From positions 1-8,808 of the forward strand of contig CAMWQF010000107.1 of the NCBI GenBank assembly GCA_947176285.1: a stretch of 8,808 bases of DNA. The letters run 5' to 3'. The notes below the pieces were generated by a model. The model ran no database searches and was not told the DNA's origin. It was given only the letters and a program-made list of their open reading frames with translations. Both the position numbers and the translations under genes were made by a program. Origin of the DNA: an uncultured Porphyromonadaceae bacterium. GTDB lineage: Bacteria; Bacteroidota; Bacteroidia; Bacteroidales; Muribaculaceae. Shown here piece by piece: positions 1 through 6,085 of this stretch (position 1 is its first letter; every line of letters starts with the position of its first letter).

Positions 1-747
1 TTCTATCACATTTCTACCGATGAGGTTTACGGAGCGCTTGAACTGACTCACCCGGAAGGAGTGCCGGCTCCGTTCACCACGAAGGCGTCCAGCGAAGATG
101 ATATGGCATACGGCACCGAATTCTTCCTTGAGACCACAAAATATAATCCTCATTCCCCATATTCAGCATCTAAAGCGAGCAGCGACCACTTCGTGCGTGC
201 CTACCACGACACTTATGGCATGCCGACCATTGTCACAAACTGCTCTAACAATTATGGGCCCTACCAATTCCCCGAAAAGTTGATTCCTCTCTTCATCAAC
301 AACATCCGCCACGGCAAGCCTCTTCCGGTCTACGGGAAGGGAGAGAATGTCCGCGACTGGCTCTTCGTTGAGGATCATGCCCGCGCAATCGACCTCATCT
401 TCCATGAAGGCAAGATTGCTGACACTTACAACATTGGAGGATTCAACGAGTGGAAAAACATCGACCTAATCAAGGTGATAATTAAGACTGTTGACCGCCT
501 TCTCGGCAACCCTGAAGGACATTCAGAAAAACTCATTACATTCGTCACCGACCGTCTCGGCCATGATATGCGCTATGCAATAGACAGCCGTAAACTTCAG
601 TCAGAACTTGGCTGGGAACCGAGCCTGCAGTTTGAAGAAGGTATAGAAAAAACAGTCCGCTGGTATCTTGACAATCAGGAATGGATGGACAATATCACAT
701 CCGGAGAATATGAGAAATACTACGACGACATGTATAAGAATAGATAA
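1..747 (+). CDS. rfbB: dTDP-glucose 4,6-dehydratase, C-terminal part (5' end outside window)
   Basis: This enzyme converts dTDP-glucose to dTDP-4-keto-6-deoxyglucose using bound NAD, the second step towards dTDP-L-rhamnose for surface polysaccharides; it is cytoplasmic. The frame is open from base 1, so the gene runs off the left edge. About 248 residues are visible, beginning FYHISTDEVYG. That STDEVYG motif carries the Thr-Asp-Glu catalytic residues of the RmlB subgroup of extended short-chain dehydrogenases, and YSASK (visible residues 54-58) supplies the YxxxK Tyr and Lys. Further family signatures are TNCSNNYGPYQFPEKLIP, the sugar-nucleotide-binding stretch ending in RDWLFVEDHARAI, and YNIGG. 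The missing N-terminal part should hold the GxxGxxG NAD-binding fold. The protein ends shortly after EKYYDDMY, as usual for the family. The stop is TAA at 745-747, and a hairpin terminator follows 20 bp later. The other rhamnose genes (rfbA, rfbC, rfbD) may lie to the left, which cannot be seen. Confidence 0.96.
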   Translation, partial: FYHISTDEVYGALELTHPEGVPAPFTTKASSEDDMAYGTEFFLETTKYNPHSPYSASKASSDHFVRAYHDTYGMPTIVTNCSNNYGPYQFPEKLIPLFINNIRHGKPLPVYGKGENVRDWLFVEDHARAIDLIFHEGKIADTYNIGGFNEWKNIDLIKVIIKTVDRLLGNPEGHSEKLITFVTDRLGHDMRYAIDSRKLQSELGWEPSLQFEEGIEKTVRWYLDNQEWMDNITSGEYEKYYDDMYKNR

Positions 748-766
748 TACTTAAAGACGATACAAT

Positions 767-817
767 AAAAATGAAGCCGCCATAGACCGAATCGGTCTGT
801 GGCGGTTTCATTTTTTT
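767..817. terminator. Bidirectional intrinsic terminator between convergent rfbB and rsmA
   Basis: Bases 771-789 pair with 793-811 to give a 19-bp stem containing two G-T wobble pairs and closed by a 3-nt loop (AAT). The + strand side is followed by a run of seven T (811-817) and preceded by AAAA (767-770), which becomes a T-run on the - strand, so the hairpin can stop transcription from both sides. The last T (817) is also the first base, on the + strand, of the rsmA stop codon complement, so rsmA ends directly at the base of the stem. It serves rfbB on the + strand and the transporter-peptidase-rsmA block on the - strand. Confidence 0.9.
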
Positions 818-1617
818 CAGCCTAATGCCTTCGTCAGAAAAATGAATTGTTCTACTGAAAGGCGTTCCGGACGTTCTTTAAGGATTGCATCTTCAAGAAG
901 CGGACTTCCGGGAGTAATCATGCCCGCTAATGAGTTCCGGAGTGTCTTGCGGCGTTGTCCGAAAGCCGTCTTCACTACCGTCTTGAATTTCTTTTCATCC
1001 ACTCCAAGTTCAACGCGTCCATTTCGAGTAAGTCTCAACACTCCGCTTCTCACTTTAGGTGGCGGTGAAAAGACTCCGGGTTCTACAGTAAATAGATACT
1101 CACAATCATACCAAGCCTGAAGCAATACTGACAATATGCCATACACTTTCGACCCCGGTTTACTGCAAATTCTCTCAGCCACTTCTTTCTGAAGCATACC
1201 TGCAATGACAGGTATCTTCTCCTTATACTCGAGAGCTCTGAAGAAAATCTGGGAAGAGATATTGTAAGGGTAATTGCCGATCAGTGCAATCTCTCCTTCC
1301 GCTATCTCATTGAGGTCGAGACGAAGGAAATCACCTTCCTTCACTTTAATATCTTTCTTGTATTTTCCAAGATATTCCACACTCTCGTGGTCAATTTCAA
1401 TCGCCGTCACGTCTCTGCCGTCGGCTACCAGAAAGTCGGTCAGCACGCCCATTCCGGGACCAATCTCCACCACCGGTAGAGCACCCCATTCCGCTCCCTT
1501 CTCAGAGCCGCATGCTTTAGCAAGTTCACTCTCTGAGATTGTGTCAGCTATACGTTGTGCAGTAGGAAGATCGGTAAGGAAATGCTGTCCTAAGGCTTTT
1601 TTTGCTTTTACTTCCAT
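817..1617 (-). CDS. rsmA: 16S rRNA (adenine1518-N6/adenine1519-N6)-dimethyltransferase RsmA (KsgA)
   Basis: This protein dimethylates two adjacent adenines in the 3'-terminal hairpin of 16S rRNA using S-adenosylmethionine, a late step and checkpoint in small-subunit maturation. The 266-residue length is normal. The N-terminal Rossmann methyltransferase domain shows KALGQHFL (residues 7-14), the SAM-binding motif EIGPGMGVLT (51-60), the acidic EID (74-76), GDF (95-97) and the catalytic NYPYNIS (115-121, usually NLPYNIS). The C-terminal helical domain shows FSPPPKVRSGVL (from 183) and AFGQRRKTLRNSL (218-230), with the family ending ERPERLSVEQF. The ATG (1615-1617) overlaps the TGA of the upstream peptidase gene by one base (TGATG), so translation is probably coupled. 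This favours the chosen start; so does the family, since KALGQHFL is expected a few residues from the N-terminus. It is the last gene of its transcript and ends at a hairpin terminator. Confidence 0.97.
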   Translation of the reverse strand: MEVKAKKALGQHFLTDLPTAQRIADTISESELAKACGSEKGAEWGALPVVEIGPGMGVLTDFLVADGRDVTAIEIDHESVEYLGKYKKDIKVKEGDFLRLDLNEIAEGEIALIGNYPYNISSQIFFRALEYKEKIPVIAGMLQKEVAERICSKPGSKVYGILSVLLQAWYDCEYLFTVEPGVFSPPPKVRSGVLRLTRNGRVELGVDEKKFKTVVKTAFGQRRKTLRNSLAGMITPGSPLLEDAILKERPERLSVEQFIFLTKALG

Positions 1618-2849
1618 CAGAGACCTACTTTCTTTGCGATATCTTTTGGAACAGCCGACTTGTTGACCATGATATCAAGGGTCTTTTCAAGGAAGTAGGG
1701 TTCCGACACATAGATGTAGCCACCATAGAGTTGGTTGGTGTCCCAAGAGTTTTTCACCTTATAGTAGCGGTTTCCTTCTTGATCGGTAGCATATCCCACT
1801 ATCACCATGCCATGGTCGTCAGTAGTTTCACGGTTTTCAAAAGTACGCTGGCGGTCTTCCTGGGTAATAGTGCGTTCCTGCACGGGACCCTTGATGTCAT
1901 ACTGCATAGCATCGCGGTCTGAATCAGAAAGTTGAGTCCAACGAGCCATTTCTGCATTATCCATATCATCCATAGTCTTCTTCACCGGCAGCAGAGCGTA
2001 ACCCTTGCGCCACTTGAACCCTTTTTCGCTTACGTCTGCAGCCCAACCTACGGTGTAGCCATTGTCAAGCGCCTCGTCAACGATTTTTTTCATCTCTTCC
2101 ATTGGCACATTTATGCATTCCGACCATAGCCAGTTGTCGGAAATCTCAAGTGCGAAAGGCTTGTAGAATGGATGATGAGTATAACTTGTAAAAGATACAT
2201 ATTCATCCGGAACTATCTTCATTTCCTTAGCAAAAGACTGCGGTGTGTAAGTCTTTCCATTATATGTGAACGACTCCACAGCCGGACCCATATAGGCATC
2301 AAGAATAGCCACAAAGCCGGGAAGCCAGGCAGTGCTTAGTTTCTTATTGGGATTGCTGTTGATGGCGTCGAGATAGGCTGTGAGGGCAGCCGCCATTTCA
2401 TAGTGAGAGTGCTTATCCTCGCCATAATTAAGGCCGGCATACACTTCCTCCGGAACTGCTCCGTAGTTTTCTATAGCGTATGTGACATCAGCAAACGAAC
2501 CACCCTGTGCGAAGTTGATCTTGCCGCCTGTGCTGATATACTTCTTGGCTTTGTCGATATAGCAGTTTCTCACTGTCCACATTTCAGAAAGGTCAAGTTC
2601 CGGTCCACCCTTGCGCATCACGTCGTCTTCTATCATTGAAGTCCCTGAAAAAGCCCAGCAAGTGCCTGATTTATTCTGGTCCTTCACCGAAGTGGTCTTA
2701 TTTACTTTCACGTCTGTGAATTTGAAACCGGTCGAATCCGGAATTTCAATCTTTGGATCATCCTGTGATGCCTGATACTTATCCATATAGGTAGCACCAC
2801 AATTCAACGCTGCCGCTGAAAGGGCTACCAACGTAAGCAAATTTTTCAT
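1617..2849 (-). CDS. Secreted C1 family cysteine peptidase, bleomycin hydrolase/aminopeptidase C type
   Basis: This is a papain-fold cysteine peptidase of the C1B (bleomycin hydrolase, PepC) branch, whose members act mainly as aminopeptidases. The oxyanion-hole Gln58 and nucleophile Cys64 lie in DQNKSGTCWAF, the catalytic His346 in DDHGMVIVGY, and Asn367 in KVKNSW. The spacing of about 280 residues between Cys and His, far longer than in papain, and the segments YGAVPEEVYAGLNYGEDKH (129-147) and DVSEKGF (272-278) mark the C1B type. Unlike the cytosolic classical enzymes, it begins with a signal sequence (residues 1 to about 19: MKNLL, hydrophobic core, then NCGAT), so it probably acts in the periplasm or beyond. 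The Cys at 17 lacks a good lipobox (ALNC), so cleavage by signal peptidase I after CGA is preferred but a lipoprotein is not excluded. It lies 6 nt after the transporter gene and overlaps rsmA by one base. The substrate is unknown. Confidence 0.93.
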   Translation of the reverse strand: MKNLLTLVALSAAALNCGATYMDKYQASQDDPKIEIPDSTGFKFTDVKVNKTTSVKDQNKSGTCWAFSGTSMIEDDVMRKGGPELDLSEMWTVRNCYIDKAKKYISTGGKINFAQGGSFADVTYAIENYGAVPEEVYAGLNYGEDKHSHYEMAAALTAYLDAINSNPNKKLSTAWLPGFVAILDAYMGPAVESFTYNGKTYTPQSFAKEMKIVPDEYVSFTSYTHHPFYKPFALEISDNWLWSECINVPMEEMKKIVDEALDNGYTVGWAADVSEKGFKWRKGYALLPVKKTMDDMDNAEMARWTQLSDSDRDAMQYDIKGPVQERTITQEDRQRTFENRETTDDHGMVIVGYATDQEGNRYYKVKNSWDTNQLYGGYIYVSEPYFLEKTLDIMVNKSAVPKDIAKKVGL

Positions 2850-2855
2850 TATATT

Positions 2856-4172
2856 CTAATTATTTTGATTACTTATTTTCCGGATTGATGGCATAGCAAT
2901 GCCGCAGGCGACAAACGTCGTCAGGCAACATACCATCACAAACCAGAAATAGATTTCAAACACATTTCCTCCACTGAATCCGGGAAGTCCCCACGAAGCC
3001 ATTTTTTCGAATATCCATCCTGCAGCCATTCCGGGAAGCATGATGCCCGCCATGGAGAATGCTATGCAGAAGGCATAGTGAGATGTCTCTGACTCCCCTC
3101 TCGCAAAATAGATCATATACATCATCAACGCCGTCAGTCCAAAACCATAGCCGAATTGCTCAAATCCGACTGCAACGCATATGAGTGAGAAATCCGTCTG
3201 TGGCCATATTGCCAATAGGCAATAGACTATGCATGGCAAAGCAAGAGATGCAGCCATAGGCCATACCCATCTCCTGAGTCCTCCATGTCCAATCGCGATT
3301 CCTCCCAATACACCCCCCACAAGAAGCGCTATCACACCTACAGTGCCATTGGCAATCCCTATTTCGGTAAGGGAAAGTCCAAGCCCACCATCCGAAAGAG
3401 GGGTTTTCATGAAAATTGCCACCATCTTGGCACACATTGACTCCGGCAGTCGAAACAAAAGCATGAAAGTCAATGCTGCTCCTATATATTTCTTTTTGAA
3501 GAAAGTCACAAATGTCATGCCGAAGTTGCGCAATATATCAGACACCGTGGTGCCTCCTACAGGATGGTCGTCAGCAAGTTTCGGAAGTGTTTGCGTATGC
3601 CAAAGCCAAATGCTGAAGAAGAGAGCAGTCAAGACATAGAACACGATTGCCCAAGCCCACGACGTATGCATTCCCCGCATTTCAAGCCAACCTGCAAGAA
3701 GAGTCAATCCCCCTTGTCCAACTACGGTCGCCACCTTATAAAATGTTGAGCGGATGCCGACAAAGTCTGCCTGTTGCTTCTCAGAGAGGGCAAGCATATA
3801 GAAACCGTCGGCAGCAATGTCGTGAGTGGCAGAAAAGAACGCCATGCAGCCAAATACGCTTAGCGTTGAGGCGAAAAAGAATGATGTTGGCAAGCAAAGC
3901 GCCACGAGGAGCATACACGCCGTCATGAGCAACTGCATAGCCAATGTCCATCTCCTTTTTGTCGAAAAAATATCGACAAAGGGGCTCCAGAACGGTCGTA
4001 TCATCCATGGCAAAGACAGCAATCCCGTCCATGCAGTGATTTCCGCCACTGAAATGCCGAGTTCACAATAGAACAGCACCGGGAGGGTATTGACAGCACA
4101 ATAAGGGATTCCCTCGGCTATATAAAGCGAGGGAATCCATTTCCATGGCGAATTGTGTTGTAAATTTGTCAT
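2856..4172 (-). CDS. MFS transporter, AmpG-like
   Basis: This is an inner-membrane transporter of the major facilitator superfamily, 438 residues, with about 12 predicted membrane helices in two halves joined by a polar loop near residues 195-228. The N-terminal half resembles AmpG and the related acetyl-CoA transporter-like family: an early SLYIAEGIPY (15-24), WMIRPFWSPFVDIFSTKRRW (56-75) with the loop 2-3 Asp and basic residues typical of MFS, and SATHDIAADGFYML (114-127), matching the AmpG pattern of a polar DIAxD in helix 4. AmpG imports anhydro-muropeptides during cell-wall recycling. That role is plausible here but not shown, since no nagZ, amidase or anhydroMurNAc kinase gene is next to it. 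The start at 4172 fits the short cytoplasmic N-terminus. It is first in a block with the secreted peptidase (6 nt gap) and rsmA; co-occurrence with a secreted aminopeptidase could mean a shared peptide-scavenging role, which is inference. An alternative is another oligosaccharide or peptide substrate. Confidence 0.85.
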   Translation of the reverse strand: MTNLQHNSPWKWIPSLYIAEGIPYCAVNTLPVLFYCELGISVAEITAWTGLLSLPWMIRPFWSPFVDIFSTKRRWTLAMQLLMTACMLLVALCLPTSFFFASTLSVFGCMAFFSATHDIAADGFYMLALSEKQQADFVGIRSTFYKVATVVGQGGLTLLAGWLEMRGMHTSWAWAIVFYVLTALFFSIWLWHTQTLPKLADDHPVGGTTVSDILRNFGMTFVTFFKKKYIGAALTFMLLFRLPESMCAKMVAIFMKTPLSDGGLGLSLTEIGIANGTVGVIALLVGGVLGGIAIGHGGLRRWVWPMAASLALPCIVYCLLAIWPQTDFSLICVAVGFEQFGYGFGLTALMMYMIYFARGESETSHYAFCIAFSMAGIMLPGMAAGWIFEKMASWGLPGFSGGNVFEIYFWFVMVCCLTTFVACGIAMPSIRKISNQNN

Positions 4173-4206
4173 CTCAAAGGCTCAAAATTCCTTATGACTT
4201 TGCAAG

Positions 4207-4261
4207 ATGTAAGCAATCATGCTCCGCATGCGCCCCACACAATCAAAAGGAAATATCAATT
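4207..4261. repeat. Copy A of a hairpin-containing intergenic repeat
   Basis: A core of 31 nt (4209-4239) begins GTAAGCAATCATGC and ends GCATGCGCCCCACA. It matches copies B and C except for one base (T at 4217 instead of G). The core contains CATGC-TCC-GCATG, a 5-bp stem; the substitution removes the sixth pair present in the other copies. It is followed by a 17-nt tail (4245-4261, AAAAGGAAATATCAATT) shared exactly with copy C. It ends 9 nt from the fumarase stop codon and occupies more than half of the 98-bp gap between fumarase and the transporter gene. There is no T-run beside the hairpin, so it does not look like a standard terminator. Confidence 0.8.
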
Positions 4262-4270
4262 GACATTGCC

Positions 4271-5908
4271 TCAAGCCATCGGGCAGCGGGGCTTGATCTG
4301 CTTGAAGAAATCGTTGCCCTTATTGTCTACGAGAATAAATGCAGGGAAGTTCTCTACTTCGATCTTCCAGATAGCCTCCATTCCAAGTTCAGGATATTCA
4401 AGAAGCTCAACATTCTTGATAGAGTTCTTGGCAAGGATGGCTGCCGGACCACCGATCGACCCGAGATAGAAACCACCATGCTTCTTGCATGCATCAGTCA
4501 CTTGCTGCGAACGGTTGCCCTTTGCGATCATGATCATAGAGCCACCTGCAGCCTGGAACTGGTCCACATATGAGTCCATGCGTCCTGCTGTAGTCGGTCC
4601 GAAAGATCCTGAAGGAAGTCCTTCCGGCTTCTTTGCCGGACCTGCATAGTAGATAGGATGCTCCTTCAGATAGTCGGGCATCGGTTCGCCGGCATCAAGG
4701 CGTTCTTTAATCTTCGCGTGCGCGATATCGCGGCCCACGATAATGGTGCCCTTCAAAGAAAGACGTGTAGACACCGGATACTTGTCAAGGTCTGCAAGCA
4801 CCTCTTCCATCGGACGGTTGAGATCTATCTCAATCACTTCCCCTTCACCTGCCTGGCGAAGTTCCACCGGGATAAGTTCACCGGGATTCTCGTCAAGTTT
4901 CTCTATCCAGAGACCATCCTTATTGATTTTTGCCTTCACATTGCGGTCGGCAGAGCAACTTACGCCCATGCCCACAGGGCAAGAAGCGCCATGGCGTGGG
5001 AGACGGATCACACGTATATCATGAGCGAAATACTTGCCGCCAAACTGTGCGCCGAGACCTATATTGTGGGCTGCTTCGAGAAGTTCTTTCTCAAGTTCCA
5101 CATCGCGGAAAGCACGTCCGTATTCATTTCCTGTAGTGGGAAGATTGTCGAAATATTTCACTGATGCTTTCTTAACGACTTCGAGGTTCTTTTCAGCACT
5201 TGTGCCGCCAATCACGAATGCAATGTGGTATGGAGGGCAAGCAGCAGTGCCGAGAGTTTTCATCTTTTCGATGAGGAAAGGCACAAGTGTTTTCTTGTTG
5301 AGAATAGCCTTAGTCTCCTGGTAGAGATAAGTCTTGTTGGCAGAACCTCCACCCTTAGCCACAAACAGGAATTTATATTCATCCCCTTCAGTAGCATGGA
5401 TATCGATCTGAGCGGGAAGGTTGCATCCGGTGTTTACCTCATCATACATAGTGAGGGGAGCATTCTGAGAATAGCGAAGATTGTTTTCTGTATAAGTCTT
5501 GTATACTCCAAGAGAAATTTTCTCCTCATCATTGCAACCGGTCCATACTTGCTGACCCTTATAAGCAGCACAGATGGAAGTGCCGGTATCCTGGCAGAAT
5601 GGAAGCACACCCTTTGCTGCAATTTCTGCATTGCGAAGCATCGTGAGTGCTACAAACTTGTCATTCTCTGAAGCCTCCGGATCATGGAGAATCTTAGCCA
5701 CCATCTCATTATGCTCTCTGCGAAGCATGAATGAGCAGTCGTGAGATGCTACATTAGCGATAATGGTTAATGCTTCCGGATCGACTACGAGCATCTCGTG
5801 TCCATTCCAGTTTTCAGTCTTTACATAGTCTTTTGTGATGAGCTTGTATTCTGTAGTGTCAGGGCCAAGCTCAAACGGCTCTTGATAATGGAAAGGTTTT
5901 GTTGCCAT
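4271..5908 (-). CDS. fumA: Fumarate hydratase, class I (iron-sulfur, FumA/FumB type)
   Basis: This cytoplasmic enzyme interconverts fumarate and L-malate with an oxygen-sensitive [4Fe-4S] cluster. In Bacteroidales it works in the reductive branch that makes succinate and propionate, supplying fumarate to fumarate reductase. The 545-residue length is that of the single-chain class I enzymes, not the two-subunit form. Three cysteines sit in the expected cluster-ligand contexts: Cys105 in PFCQDTGTS, Cys224 in TAACPPYHIAFVIGGTSAEK, and Cys318 in GVSCSADRN. These positions coincide with those I recall for E. coli FumA. The C-terminal domain carries the beta-type signature SFGPTTAGRMDSYVD (435-449) and GNRSQQV followed by KKHGGFYLGSIGGPAA. 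The start (ATG complement at 5906-5908) gives the family's normal N-terminus and no strong Shine-Dalgarno sequence precedes it. It appears to be transcribed alone: 177 bp separate it from the upstream gene and 98 bp from the downstream one. It is bracketed by direct repeats (copy A downstream, copies B and C upstream). Confidence 0.97.
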   Translation of the reverse strand: MATKPFHYQEPFELGPDTTEYKLITKDYVKTENWNGHEMLVVDPEALTIIANVASHDCSFMLRREHNEMVAKILHDPEASENDKFVALTMLRNAEIAAKGVLPFCQDTGTSICAAYKGQQVWTGCNDEEKISLGVYKTYTENNLRYSQNAPLTMYDEVNTGCNLPAQIDIHATEGDEYKFLFVAKGGGSANKTYLYQETKAILNKKTLVPFLIEKMKTLGTAACPPYHIAFVIGGTSAEKNLEVVKKASVKYFDNLPTTGNEYGRAFRDVELEKELLEAAHNIGLGAQFGGKYFAHDIRVIRLPRHGASCPVGMGVSCSADRNVKAKINKDGLWIEKLDENPGELIPVELRQAGEGEVIEIDLNRPMEEVLADLDKYPVSTRLSLKGTIIVGRDIAHAKIKERLDAGEPMPDYLKEHPIYYAGPAKKPEGLPSGSFGPTTAGRMDSYVDQFQAAGGSMIMIAKGNRSQQVTDACKKHGGFYLGSIGGPAAILAKNSIKNVELLEYPELGMEAIWKIEVENFPAFILVDNKGNDFFKQIKPRCPMA

Positions 5909-5949
5909 TGTTTTTATATTATTGAGTTGATTAATTACATTTAATTATA

Positions 5950-5987
5950 ATGTAAGCAAGCATGCTCCGCATGCGCCCCACACAATC
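5950..5987. repeat. Copy B of the hairpin-containing repeat, in the fumarase leader
   Basis: The 31-nt core (5952-5982) is identical to copy C and differs from copy A at one base. It contains GCATGC-TCC-GCATGC (5960-5974), able to form a 6-bp stem with a 3-nt loop. Beyond the core it matches copy A over the flanking AT on the left and CAATC on the right (38 nt in all, one mismatch) but lacks the 17-nt tail found in A and C. It lies 41 bp from the fumarase start codon, so it is probably either in the transcribed leader or overlapping the promoter region. Confidence 0.8.
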
Positions 5988-6020
5988 CGATACTAACTCC
6001 CATTCCCCGAGTCAAACTAA

Positions 6021-6073
6021 GTAAGCAAGCATGCTCCGCATGCGCCCCACATAGTTAAAAGGAAATATCAATT
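6021..6073. repeat. Copy C of the hairpin-containing repeat, after the DUF4831 gene
   Basis: The 31-nt core (6021-6051) is identical to copy B and in the same orientation, 69 bp further along. It has the GCATGC-TCC-GCATGC hairpin (6029-6043) and, after a short variable stretch, the 17-nt tail AAAAGGAAATATCAATT (6057-6073) shared with copy A. It ends 12 nt from the stop codon of the DUF4831 gene, nearly the same distance as copy A from the fumarase stop. Together copies B and C fill about half of the 177-bp gap between the two genes; the rest is AT-rich with no clear promoter. Confidence 0.8.
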
Positions 6074-6085
6074 AATCTTTAAAAT

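Noticed and set aside
4173..4208. A possible Bacteroidetes-type promoter before the transporter gene (GAATTTTG on the - strand, one base off TAnnTTTG).
   Set aside because: No TTTG-like -33 element lies at the expected 19 to 21 nt spacing, and a single 7 of 8 match in AT-rich sequence is not convincing.
4209..4239. Repeat copy A as the intrinsic terminator of fumarase.
   Set aside because: The stem is only 5 bp here and no T-run follows on the - strand; identical cores also occur upstream of fumarase.
4145..4573. An open frame of 142 codons on the + strand across the fumarase 3' end and the gap to the transporter gene.
   Set aside because: It overlaps confidently identified genes on the other strand, has no recognisable domain, and runs through a repeat element; it is a shadow of the fumarase gene.
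4658..5671. Several + strand open frames of 65 to 168 codons inside fumarase, and similar ones opposite nnr (7278-8711).
   Set aside because: They lie opposite strongly conserved coding sequence, have no family resemblance or upstream signals, and arise from the codon bias of the real genes.
5950..6073. The repeated cores as a CRISPR array.
   Set aside because: Only two adjacent copies are present (a third is 1.7 kb away), the single 38-nt interval between them is not followed by another unit, and no cas gene is present.
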